Positions 51,020 to 59,345 of a stretch of DNA of 64,000 nt are shown in pieces. Under the pieces are notes generated by a model. The model worked only from the letters and a program-made list of their open reading frames with translations, did no database searches and was not told where the DNA came from. The position numbers and the translations under genes are program-made. Source of the DNA: Bacteroidota bacterium (GTDB taxonomy: Bacteria > Bacteroidota > Ignavibacteria > Tepidaquicellales > Tepidaquicellaceae); NCBI GenBank assembly GCA_018266845.1, contig JAFDZO010000011.1:1-64000 (forward strand). The letters run 5' to 3'. Numbering within the stretch: the stretch's first letter is position 1; each line of letters begins with the position of its first letter.

Positions 51020-52111
51020 GTGAACATTCTTTATTCAAGATGGCGAAATGATTCGATGACAGATGATAAACGCCTTGAACAGCTTTTATCAATATATAAT
51101 TATATTCTGATTCAGACTAACGGAGATGTTGAAGAAACCCTTGAATGGTTAAGAATGTTAAACGAAGAAAACAATCTCTTTGACGATAATCTTTCATTTT
51201 CTGATTTTGTTGATGAATTAAAGAAAAGAGGCTACATCGCAGAAAAAGAGGGATTGTTACAGTTGACTGCAAAAGGGGAACAAAGGATAAGGCTTGATGC
51301 CCTGAATCACATTTTTTCAGGATTAAAACCGGATACAACGGGTTTCCATGAAACGAATAAGACCGGAAACGGCGTTGAAAAAATGAGTGAGCTGAAAAAG
51401 TACAAATTCGGCGACCAGGTAACAAACATAGATTTAACTTCCACTATAAAGAACGCATTTCTAAAAACTGACCTAAACAATTTCAGATTAGAAGAAGAAG
51501 ATATAGAAGTTTTTGAAACGGAGCATCAGACAACCGTTGCTACCGTTTTGATGATTGATATATCGCATAGCATGATTTTGTACGGCGAGGACAGAATTAC
51601 TCCTGCTAAGGAAGTGGCTCTTGCTTTATCAGAGTTAATTTTATCAAGATTTCCGAAAGATAAATTAGATGTTATTGTATTTGGAGATGATGCGAAAGAA
51701 ATTTCCCTGCGGGATTTGCCGTTTTTATCTGTAGGACCTTATCATACAAATACAAAGGCGGGTTTGAGGCTTGCCAGAAATATTTTAAAACGAAAAGGAA
51801 CGACCAATAAGCAAATTTTTATGATTACTGACGGGAAACCTTCTGCAATTTTTACGGATGACGGAAGATTATATAAAAATTCATTTGGGCTTGACCCCCG
51901 TATAGTAAACAAAACTCTTGATGAAGCAGTCGCGTGCCGAAAAGACAGAATAAAAATTACTACCTTTATGATTGCGCAGGATTATTATTTACGAAACTTT
52001 ATTGAGGATTTCACTAAAGCAAATAACGGCTCGGCATATTATTCAGGATTGGATAAGCTCGGACAGTTTATCTTTACTGATTATCTCAAAAGCAGAAGAA
52101 AATATAATTAG
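51020..52111 (+). CDS. VWA-domain protein
   Basis: 363 residues from a GTG 2 bp after nuoN; an ATG at 51056 is the alternative and would drop 12 residues. The N-terminal 130 residues are helical (LLSIYNYILIQTNGDVEETL). The von Willebrand A domain at about 170-345 has a MIDAS set: D-x-S-x-S in MIDISHSMILYG, a Thr in NTKAGLRLARN, and MITDGKPSAIF. This resembles soluble VWA proteins that partner with MoxR-type AAA+ ATPases, but no such ATPase is adjacent. Confidence 0.88.
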   Translation: MNILYSRWRNDSMTDDKRLEQLLSIYNYILIQTNGDVEETLEWLRMLNEENNLFDDNLSFSDFVDELKKRGYIAEKEGLLQLTAKGEQRIRLDALNHIFSGLKPDTTGFHETNKTGNGVEKMSELKKYKFGDQVTNIDLTSTIKNAFLKTDLNNFRLEEEDIEVFETEHQTTVATVLMIDISHSMILYGEDRITPAKEVALALSELILSRFPKDKLDVIVFGDDAKEISLRDLPFLSVGPYHTNTKAGLRLARNILKRKGTTNKQIFMITDGKPSAIFTDDGRLYKNSFGLDPRIVNKTLDEAVACRKDRIKITTFMIAQDYYLRNFIEDFTKANNGSAYYSGLDKLGQFIFTDYLKSRRKYN

Positions 52112-52172
52112 TAGTTTCTAAAAATCTCATTGCAAAGCCCCGGCTTCGTAACGACAATAAAAATAAACAAGT

Positions 52173-53027
52173 TTGAAATCACTTTTTAAAATTTTCACAG
52201 GTGCAGTCCTTGCAGGATTAGCACTTTTTTTGTTTAGCGCAAAAACATATTCACAGCAGGTTTATTTCGTGCAGAGCAGCGAGTTATTTAAGCCGCTCTA
52301 CGCATCTGTTTTTGAATCAAAAATCGGAATAAGTTCAAACATCCAGCAGGAAAATTTAAAGCTAGATATAGGCGCTTCCGTTGACTTAATCGGACTGCGG
52401 GGCAAAGATTGCAGTGTTTCATTCGGCGCAGAGTTTTTTACATTTTCAAATTTACGAAAAGAAAGCAATTTTAAGTTTCCTGTTGACGCAATAGATTATT
52501 ATTTCGGAATAGCATTTAACTATAAAAGAAAAGTAAACACATCCTCATTAGCTTCAGCGAGATTAAGAATTGCTCATATCTCCTCTCATTTTGAAGACGG
52601 ACACAAATATGAAAGGACAGATACCATTTTTTCCCCCGTAGTTTACAGCAGGGAATTTATTGAGCTTGCCGGAATTTACGATTACAAAATAAATAAATGC
52701 TTAACCCTTCGTTCAATGCTTGGAGCCAATATTCTGCTGCACAGCATCCCGGATGATTTTGGTAAAGTTTCTATTATGATAGGAAATGAATTAAGATATT
52801 CAATCAGTAATTATTTTGGGTTATATTTATCAAACGAGCTTCGCAGCGCATCAGTTAAGGGAAATTCAAACTTTAATGAAAGCTTTGAAAGCGGAATTAA
52901 TATTGGCGGATTTGATTCAAGAGGAGTAAATTTATTCTTCTCCCTTTATAATGGTCAGGATTACAAAGGACAATACTATGATAAACCTTTCAATGTCCGC
53001 TCTTTGGGAATGCGAGTGCTTTTTTAG
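52173..53027 (+). CDS. DUF1207-like outer-membrane or periplasmic protein
   Basis: 284 residues from a TTG, with a leader (about residues 8-28, ending TYSQQ). The body is a beta-strand series typical of small outer-membrane barrels: YASVFESKIGISSNI, LDIGASVDLIGLRG, FGIAFNYKRK, ARLRIAHISSHFEDGH and a C-terminal GMRVLF with final Phe. The SARLRIAHISSH segment matches the DUF1207 family. Function is unknown. Confidence 0.82.
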   Translation: MKSLFKIFTGAVLAGLALFLFSAKTYSQQVYFVQSSELFKPLYASVFESKIGISSNIQQENLKLDIGASVDLIGLRGKDCSVSFGAEFFTFSNLRKESNFKFPVDAIDYYFGIAFNYKRKVNTSSLASARLRIAHISSHFEDGHKYERTDTIFSPVVYSREFIELAGIYDYKINKCLTLRSMLGANILLHSIPDDFGKVSIMIGNELRYSISNYFGLYLSNELRSASVKGNSNFNESFESGINIGGFDSRGVNLFFSLYNGQDYKGQYYDKPFNVRSLGMRVLF

Positions 53028-53097
53028 TACCTGATTTATATAACGTGAAATGCTTTACATGATGTTTGGTGTAAAATGAAAACTTTTTTATCAATAA

Positions 53098-53964
53098 ATG
53101 ATAATTCTGCTGATAATAAATATTTTTTCCTTCTTACTTTCACTGCCGGAAGAGGGTACTCTGGTAAAACAATTTGAAGTGAAAGGTTTCGAGAGCGCTG
53201 CGTCAGTTTCGCAGGATAATCTGGGGAAAATTTACGTACTCGATAATAAGGCTAACCAAGTTATTAAGCTCGATGAAAATTTGTCAGAGCTAAAGCGAAA
53301 TGGCAAACAGGGTTGGGGAGACGGGTTGTTTGATTCACCCACGAATGTGGACGCTTCGACGGGGCTTGATATATTTATCTGCGACCCGAAGAATAATAGA
53401 GTGCAAAGGTTTGACAGAAACTTGAACTATATTTCATCACTTCTAACAAATCTTTCGACATTTCCTCCACAATATCAATTTAATACACCGGTTTCTTCCG
53501 TTGTAATGAATTCTTCTGATTTATATGTGCTTGATAAAGATAATAACAGGGTTGTTATTTTTCAGCAGGGGTTAAATCCGGTTAACTCTTTTGGCGAGTT
53601 TCAAAATTCAGAGGGAAGAATTATTAAAGCGAAGAAAATGGTAAAAGATAAAAATAATTTTATTTTCATCCTCGATGCCGGGCAAAATGCTGTTTTGAAA
53701 TTTGACAGCTTCGGCTCTTTTGTAAAAAAAATACAGATTGACTCGATATACTCTATTTCCATTTATGACAATAGTCTTTACCTTTTTACTAAAGAAAAAA
53801 TTTATGCCTACAACGCAGCAAAAAACACGTTTGAATATGCTTATGATTTATTTGATTCCCATTCAATCACTGAGTTTACCGATTTCGTTGTATTGAACAA
53901 AGAAAAGTATTTAATCTTAGAAAAAAATAAGTTAAGTTACTGGAAGCTAATAAATAAAAACTAA
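53098..53964 (+). CDS. Secreted NHL-type beta-propeller protein
   Basis: 288 residues with a short hydrophobic leader (MIILLIINIFSFLLSL). NHL/6-bladed propeller repeats occur at about 43-60 (KIYVLDNKANQVIKLDEN), 88-105 (DIFICDPKNNRVQRFDRN), 135-152 (DLYVLDKDNNRVVIFQQG) and 182-200 (FIFILDAGQNAVLKF). No lipobox or T9SS tail. Located 2 bp upstream of ssb. Likely periplasmic; the ligand is unknown. The combination DUF1207 plus propeller next to it suggests an envelope pair, but that is inference. Confidence 0.83.
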   Translation: MIILLIINIFSFLLSLPEEGTLVKQFEVKGFESAASVSQDNLGKIYVLDNKANQVIKLDENLSELKRNGKQGWGDGLFDSPTNVDASTGLDIFICDPKNNRVQRFDRNLNYISSLLTNLSTFPPQYQFNTPVSSVVMNSSDLYVLDKDNNRVVIFQQGLNPVNSFGEFQNSEGRIIKAKKMVKDKNNFIFILDAGQNAVLKFDSFGSFVKKIQIDSIYSISIYDNSLYLFTKEKIYAYNAAKNTFEYAYDLFDSHSITEFTDFVVLNKEKYLILEKNKLSYWKLINKN

Positions 53965-53966
53965 AA

Positions 53967-54377
53967 ATGGCGAGGGACATAAATAAAGTTATTTTAATCG
54001 GACGTCTTGGAAAAGACCCTGATTTGCGGTACACTCCAAAAGGCACTGCGGTTTGTTCTTTTACTATGGCTACCAATAATGATTATATGGGAGAAGATAA
54101 TAATCTTGTAAAGCGGGTTGAATGGCACAACATTAGCGCGTGGAGCAGGCTTGCAGAAACATGTTCAAAATATCTTAAAAAAGGCTCAAAAATTTATTGT
54201 GAAGGAAGATTACAGTATGATGAATACGAGAAAGACGGAATAAAAAGATATGCAACTAAAATAATAATGGAGAATATGCAGATGCTTGACGCAAAAGGAG
54301 AAGGAGGTTCTTCATCGGGGGCTTCTTCTGTATCTGACGCGCCTTCGCAATCTGATGATAGTGATTTACCATTTTAA
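53967..54377 (+). CDS. ssb: Single-stranded DNA-binding protein
   Basis: 136 residues: OB-fold at 1-105 with NKVILIGRLGKDPDLRYTPKG, FTMATNN, EWHNISAWSRLAETCSKYL and KKGSKIYCEGRLQYDEYEK, then a Ser-rich linker and an acidic tip DDSDLPF, the standard partner-binding tail (usual form DDDIPF). Protects single strands and recruits replication and repair proteins. Expression likely follows the preceding genes by 2-bp coupling; a terminator follows. Confidence 0.98.
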   Translation: MARDINKVILIGRLGKDPDLRYTPKGTAVCSFTMATNNDYMGEDNNLVKRVEWHNISAWSRLAETCSKYLKKGSKIYCEGRLQYDEYEKDGIKRYATKIIMENMQMLDAKGEGGSSSGASSVSDAPSQSDDSDLPF

Positions 54378-54400
54378 TCATAATTTTTAAAAGAATTTCT

Positions 54401-54432
54401 AAATCCCCATTCAAGAAATTGGATGGGGATTT
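54401..54432 (+). terminator. Rho-independent terminator after ssb
   Basis: AAATCCCCAT and ATGGGGATTT stem followed by TTTTTATAT, 23 bp after the ssb stop. Confidence 0.88.
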
Positions 54433-54472
54433 TTTTATATAATTTTTTAAATAAAACACCATTTTTAGTTAA

Positions 54473-54502
54473 TTGAAGATAGAAGCTATTTTAGTTATTT
54501 TG
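54473..54502 (+). promoter_or_regulatory. Candidate promoter for the CNNM-to-valS run
   Basis: TTGAAG at 54473-54478 and TTATTTTG at 54495-54502, separated by about 16-19 bases, approximate the Bacteroidota sigma-A pattern TTG...TAnnTTTG. It lies 10 bp before the ATG at 54512 and after the ssb terminator. One mismatch in the -7 box makes this tentative. Confidence 0.3.
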
Positions 54503-54511
54503 CAGTAATTT

Positions 54512-55828
54512 ATGGAATCATTCCAAGCCGGATTTTTTGACATATTTTTAATAGTATTACTGATAATTGTTAATGCGCTATTTGTGGCTGCAGAGTTTGC
54601 TCTGGTGCGTGTACGTTCTACTGAACTTGATGCTATCATTCACAAAGGAAACAAGCAGGCAAGGCTTTCCAAAAAAATAATCGAAGATATAAATTCATAC
54701 ATTTCGGCAACGCAGCTTGGAATTACGATTGTAAATCTTACTTTGGGTTGGATTGGCGAAGATGTTTTTACAAAACTATTATACCCGGTTTTTCTTTTTT
54801 TCGGAATACATGACCCGCTGAGCCACACACTGGCGGTTTTTCTTGGTCTATTAATAATTACATTCTTTGCAGTTACAATCGGTGAGATAGCTCCCAAAAC
54901 CATTGCTATTAAATTTCCGCTAAAAATTACTCTATGGTTTTCATTACCATTACAAATTTTTTACCGGATTTTTAAGCCGTTTATCTGGCTCTTGAATAAA
55001 AGCGCCGACTTATCTCTTGGAATTTTTGGAATAAAAGCTGCCTCAAAAGATGAAATGGCTCATTCTGAAGAAGAGATTAGGCAGATTATTAAAGAGGGAA
55101 GAAGCACGGGGGTTATTGATTCCACGGAGCATCAACTGATAGAAAAGATTTTTGATTTTAATGATAAGACAGTTGATGAAATAATGGTACCTCGAAACTC
55201 TATGTTTGCGATTGATATAAATGAAAGCCGCGATAAAATTATACATAAAGTTATCGAAGAAGGTTTTTCAAGAATTCCCGTTTACAATGATACTATTGAT
55301 AATATCATAGGGATAATATACTCTAAAGATATTATCAGCGCCGCTGAGCATAAAGATATTATTGTTCTTCAGGATATTTTACGCCCTGCATATTTTGTTC
55401 CTGAAACAAAACACATAGGCGAACTTCTAAAAGAAATGCAGCGTAAACACATTCACCTTGTAATAGTTGTAAATGAGCATGGAGGTATTGAAGGTCTTGC
55501 AACCTTGGAAGATATTATTGAAGAAATTGTAGGAGAAATTGAAGATGAATACGACATTGAAAACAAGGCGATTCAGGTTGGGAAAAAAGGTGTTTACTTA
55601 GTGAATCCCAATATCAATATAGAAGAGTTTAATAAAAAGTTTAACGCAGATATTCCTGAAAATGAAGATGAGTATCAAACTTTAAGCGGGTTTTTGCAGA
55701 GCGTTACCGGGCATATACCTGAAATTTATGAACGTATTGATTACAAAGGTTTATCTATGACGGTTACAAAAAAAGCAGGAAATAAATTACTGCAAATAAA
55801 AATTCAAAAATTAGGAGTAGTTTCATAA
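54512..55828 (+). CDS. CNNM/CorC-type hemolysin-family protein
   Basis: 438 residues: DUF21/CNNM transmembrane domain at about 1-185 (LFVAAEFALVRVRSTELD, GEIAPKTIAIK), two CBS domains at about 205-335 (IMVPRNSMFAIDIN, SRIPVYNDTIDNIIGIIY, EHGGIEGLATLEDIIEEIVG) and a CorC_HlyC domain at about 345-435. Members act in magnesium or other ion homeostasis in the inner membrane rather than as toxins. Full length and normal. First gene of a second plus-strand run that continues to valS. Confidence 0.94.
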   Translation: MESFQAGFFDIFLIVLLIIVNALFVAAEFALVRVRSTELDAIIHKGNKQARLSKKIIEDINSYISATQLGITIVNLTLGWIGEDVFTKLLYPVFLFFGIHDPLSHTLAVFLGLLIITFFAVTIGEIAPKTIAIKFPLKITLWFSLPLQIFYRIFKPFIWLLNKSADLSLGIFGIKAASKDEMAHSEEEIRQIIKEGRSTGVIDSTEHQLIEKIFDFNDKTVDEIMVPRNSMFAIDINESRDKIIHKVIEEGFSRIPVYNDTIDNIIGIIYSKDIISAAEHKDIIVLQDILRPAYFVPETKHIGELLKEMQRKHIHLVIVVNEHGGIEGLATLEDIIEEIVGEIEDEYDIENKAIQVGKKGVYLVNPNINIEEFNKKFNADIPENEDEYQTLSGFLQSVTGHIPEIYERIDYKGLSMTVTKKAGNKLLQIKIQKLGVVS

Positions 55829-56593
55829 TTGAATATGTTAATAGAAAAGGCGCTTGTTTTTTTTGACGGTCTTGGCGCATATTATAAAATGTGTTTAGGT
55901 GTTTTCCTAAACCTCAGAAGAATTTTTCTGGATAGAAAGCTTATTCTCGATCAAATGGTTCACGTAGGCGTTGATTCGCTTGTACTTATGTCTATCATAG
56001 GTATTTTTACGGGCGCGGTTTCATGCTTTCAGGCTGCTTACCAGATTAAAGGATTAATTCCATTAAGTTATCTTGGCTCTGCTACATCTAAAGCCATTAT
56101 AGTCGAGTTAGGTCCTGTTCTAGCGGCTCTTGTTCTTGCCGGCAGAGTGGGGGCATCTATTTCTGCCGAGCTTGGAACGATGAAAGTTACGGAACAAATA
56201 GATGCGCTTGAGGCAATGGCTATCAGTCCTGTTCGGTATCTCGCAACTCCGCGCGTTGTTGCTGTTACACTCATGCTTCCGGTACTTGTAATTTATGCAA
56301 GCGCAATTGCCATATTGGGTTCTTATCTTGTGGCAACTCTTTTCCTCGACGTATCATCTGCGTCATTTATGAATGGATTTAAGAATGAGCTTCAGTACAA
56401 AGACATATATACTTCTGTGATAAAGTCTTTATTCTTTGGAGTTACAATTTCGTCTATCGGAGTTTTTATCGGTTTTCAGACAGAAGGAGGCGCTGAAGGT
56501 GTAGGTAAAACTACAATCCGCTCATTTGTTATTTGCGCTGCAATGATTCTCATTATGGACTACGTGCTGTGGAATTTTTTACTCGGAAAATAA
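55829..56593 (+). CDS. MlaE-family ABC transporter permease
   Basis: 254 residues from a TTG overlapping nothing, just after the CNNM stop (ATG at 55835 is the alternative). Five to six hydrophobic helices and the MlaE marks ELGPVLAALVLAGRVGASISAELGTM (split here) and MKVTEQIDALEAMAISP, followed by RVVAVTLMLPVLV. It is the permease of retrograde phospholipid transport systems. The ATPase (MlaF) and MCE protein (MlaD) genes, normally next, are absent here; pyrC follows after 7 bp. Confidence 0.93.
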   Translation: MNMLIEKALVFFDGLGAYYKMCLGVFLNLRRIFLDRKLILDQMVHVGVDSLVLMSIIGIFTGAVSCFQAAYQIKGLIPLSYLGSATSKAIIVELGPVLAALVLAGRVGASISAELGTMKVTEQIDALEAMAISPVRYLATPRVVAVTLMLPVLVIYASAIAILGSYLVATLFLDVSSASFMNGFKNELQYKDIYTSVIKSLFFGVTISSIGVFIGFQTEGGAEGVGKTTIRSFVICAAMILIMDYVLWNFLLGK

Positions 56594-56600
56594 AAAATTT

Positions 56601-57878
56601 GTGAAATTAGTTTTCAAAAATATTTTTATTAATTCACCTCTGGATAAAATCAAACGAAAGACTGATTTAACTATTGTAAATGGGGTGATTAAAAAAATAG
56701 GCAAAGCAGATTCCGATAAAAATGCAGTTGAGTTTGACTTTAACGGAATAACATGCGTGCCGGGTTTTTTTGATATGCACGTTCACTTCCGTGAACCGGG
56801 ACAGACGCATAAAGAAGATATGATTACGGGAATGCAGAGCGCTATGAACGGAGGCTTTACCGGAGTAATGATTATGCCGAACACAAACCCTCCTATTGAT
56901 AATGGCAGCACTATTAAGGAGCTTTTACGCTATAACAAAAATTCTTTAGTGGATATAAATATTTCCGCATGTGTAACTAAGAACAGAGAGGGAAAAGAAT
57001 TAAATAATTTATCATCTTTAAAAAAAGCCGGAGCAATTTCTTTTACCGATGATGGCAGCCCGGTGTATAATCCTCACTTAATGAGAATAGCTTTGGAGGA
57101 AGCAGGAAAGATAAACTGCATGATTGTGCAGCATGCAGAAGATATGGATTTATCTAATCATGGAGTAATAAATGAAGGCGTTGTTTCTAAAAAATTGAAG
57201 GCGAAAGGTATTCCTCAAATAAGTGAAACAGCAATTGTCGAAAGAGATATTTTAATCACTGAATATGTAAAAAAGGCTCATTATCATGTTCAGCATATTT
57301 CCTGCGGAAGAAGTATTGATATGCTTCGTGATGCAAAGAGGAAAAAAATTAACGTTACGGGCGAAGCCTGCCCCCATCATTTTATTCTTGACGAAACTGC
57401 GCTGCTGAAATACGGAACGAATGCTAAAATGAATCCGCCTTTAAGAACGAAAAAGGATGTTTCTGAAATAGTTAAAGGAATCAAAGACGGGACAATAGAT
57501 GTAGTTTGCACAGACCATGCTCCTCATACAGGTGAGGAAAAATCCAGAGGGCTGGATAAAGCGCCATTTGGAATTATAGGACTTGAAACGGCAATCGGAT
57601 TGACTTATACTTTTCTTGTCAAAAAGAAAATCATCACGTTTGAAAAAATGATTGAGCTGATGTCAATTAACCCGAGAAAAATTTTAAATCTTAAACAGCC
57701 TGGAATCAGAATAGGGGTGAAAGCTAACCTTACCTTTCTTGATACTAAAGCTAAGTGGAAAGTCAATGTGAATAAGTTCAAATCGAAATCGCGAAATACT
57801 CCTTTCGGAGAATATAATCTACAGTGCAAGCCGTATGCAGTATTAAACAATTCCAAATTATATTTTACCGATTTATGA
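56601..57878 (+). CDS. pyrC: Dihydroorotase
   Basis: 425 residues from a GTG. It closes carbamoyl aspartate to dihydroorotate in pyrimidine synthesis. Class I amidohydrolase features: FDMHVHFREPGQTHKED (two metal His), GVMIMPNTNPPIDN, VQHAEDMDLSNHG, HVQHISCGRS, TGEACPHHFILDET, and the catalytic Asp in VVCTDHAPHTGEEK. All expected metal-ligand residues can be seen. It overlaps the following FAH-family gene by 4 bp (ATGA). Confidence 0.95.
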   Translation: MKLVFKNIFINSPLDKIKRKTDLTIVNGVIKKIGKADSDKNAVEFDFNGITCVPGFFDMHVHFREPGQTHKEDMITGMQSAMNGGFTGVMIMPNTNPPIDNGSTIKELLRYNKNSLVDINISACVTKNREGKELNNLSSLKKAGAISFTDDGSPVYNPHLMRIALEEAGKINCMIVQHAEDMDLSNHGVINEGVVSKKLKAKGIPQISETAIVERDILITEYVKKAHYHVQHISCGRSIDMLRDAKRKKINVTGEACPHHFILDETALLKYGTNAKMNPPLRTKKDVSEIVKGIKDGTIDVVCTDHAPHTGEEKSRGLDKAPFGIIGLETAIGLTYTFLVKKKIITFEKMIELMSINPRKILNLKQPGIRIGVKANLTFLDTKAKWKVNVNKFKSKSRNTPFGEYNLQCKPYAVLNNSKLYFTDL

Positions 57879-58552
57879 TTATTGAGTTAGACATAAAAAG
57901 TTCCTCCAAAAAGTTTAGCGTAAACAACGTTTTTTGTATCGGTAAAAATTACGTTGATCATATACATGAATTTGCAAATCCTGAGATTCCAAAAGAGCCG
58001 GTTGTTTTTTTAAAACCCAATACTTCCATTATTAAGAATAATGGTTCTGTCAGCGTTCCTGAACTGGAAGGGAAAAAAATTTCCAATGATTTGCAGAATG
58101 AAGTCGAGCTTATAATTGCAATCGGCAAGGATACATACAAAGTGAGCGAAGAAAAAGCAATAGACCATATTTTTGGTTATGCAATAGGTTTAGATTTGAC
58201 ACTCCGTGATATTCAGGCGTATGAAAAAAGTAAAGGGCTTCCATGGACGACGGCAAAAGGTTTTTATTCATCATGCGCTGTTTCGGAAATTGTGGAAAAA
58301 AGGGAAATCAGTAATCATTCAAGCATAAAATTTTCACTAGATAAAAATAACGATAGAATTCAGTTTGGCGATACATCTCTAATGATATTTAATATAAGTA
58401 AGATAATTCATTATCTATCGCATATTTTCAAGCTGGTTGAGGGTGATTTGATATTCACCGGCACACCAAAAGGAATATCAACATTATACTCCGGTGATAA
58501 ACTATGCGCTAAACTGGAAGATTTGATTGAACTAAACATTACTGTAGAATAA
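57875..58552 (+). CDS. Fumarylacetoacetate hydrolase family protein
   Basis: 225 residues from the ATG overlapping the pyrC stop; the longer frame upstream is inside pyrC. Family marks: FCIGKNYVDHIHEF, EPVVFLKPNTSI, ELEGKKISNDLQNEVELIIAIGK (metal Glu pair), GYAIGLDLTLRDIQ, GLPWTTAKGFYSSCA and EGDLIFTGTPKGIS. These proteins hydrolyse, decarboxylate or tautomerise acylpyruvates or oxaloacetate; the exact substrate is not evident. Followed 4 bp later by the ParA gene. Confidence 0.93.
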   Translation: MIIELDIKSSSKKFSVNNVFCIGKNYVDHIHEFANPEIPKEPVVFLKPNTSIIKNNGSVSVPELEGKKISNDLQNEVELIIAIGKDTYKVSEEKAIDHIFGYAIGLDLTLRDIQAYEKSKGLPWTTAKGFYSSCAVSEIVEKREISNHSSIKFSLDKNNDRIQFGDTSLMIFNISKIIHYLSHIFKLVEGDLIFTGTPKGISTLYSGDKLCAKLEDLIELNITVE

Positions 58553-58556
58553 TATA

Positions 58557-59345
58557 TTGGCAAAAATAATTTCCATATGTATTCCTAAAGGAGGAGTAGG
58601 TAAAACCACTACTGCGGTAAACTTAGCTGCATCACTTGCGCTTGCCGAAAAAAGAACATTACTAATTGATGTTGACCCGTTTGGCGGCTCAGCAATTGCT
58701 TTGGGATACACGCCTGAAAATATTAAGGGCGGACTTTTCGAGATTTTCAATTTCTCAAAATCACTGAAGAGTGTAATTCACAAAACTGATATTCCTTATC
58801 TTGATTTTGTACCGTCTAATATTTATTCAATTCAGATGTATGAGAAGTTTAACGCCAATTCTGACAGCAATAAGGTTCTTATCAAAAATTCGCTTCGCGA
58901 AGTCTCAAATTCTTATGATTACATTATTTTTGACTGTCCCCCCGTTTTAAAGGGTATTACAAATAGCGCTCTGATTGCCTCCGACTCTGTTCTTATGCCC
59001 GTTAAGTGCGCGCATTTTTCACTGGATTCAGTGGATAGGATGTTCAGTTTTATCACATGGTTCAGAGAGGTTTCAAATCCGCATTTGAATATCGAAGGTA
59101 TAGTTCTTACAATGTACGAGAGAGATTCTAAAGTAACAAAAATTTCTGAACGTGAGCTAAAACTTAAGTATAAAAATTATCTTTTGAACACCGTTATACC
59201 GAATACGAATTTACTTAATGAATCCACTTTTTACGGAAAACCGTTGTGTTTGTACAAACTGAAATCAGAGGGCGCAGAAGCATACTTAGAGCTTGCCTAT
59301 GAATTAATTACAAAAAGTAAACAAAATCCTGAAAGCAATACATAA
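58557..59345 (+). CDS. ParA/MinD-family ATPase
   Basis: 262 residues from a TTG. The deviant Walker A KGGVGKTTTAVNLAASLAL occurs at about residues 10-28, Walker A' DVDPFGGSA and Walker B IIFDCPPVLKGITNSAL follow. These ATPases move DNA or proteins by surface gradients. There is no parB, parS-like repeat or replication gene beside it, so a chromosome-partition assignment is not supported by context; an orphan ParA positioning some cargo is likely. The valS start overlaps its last bases. Confidence 0.93.
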   Translation: MAKIISICIPKGGVGKTTTAVNLAASLALAEKRTLLIDVDPFGGSAIALGYTPENIKGGLFEIFNFSKSLKSVIHKTDIPYLDFVPSNIYSIQMYEKFNANSDSNKVLIKNSLREVSNSYDYIIFDCPPVLKGITNSALIASDSVLMPVKCAHFSLDSVDRMFSFITWFREVSNPHLNIEGIVLTMYERDSKVTKISERELKLKYKNYLLNTVIPNTNLLNESTFYGKPLCLYKLKSEGAEAYLELAYELITKSKQNPESNT

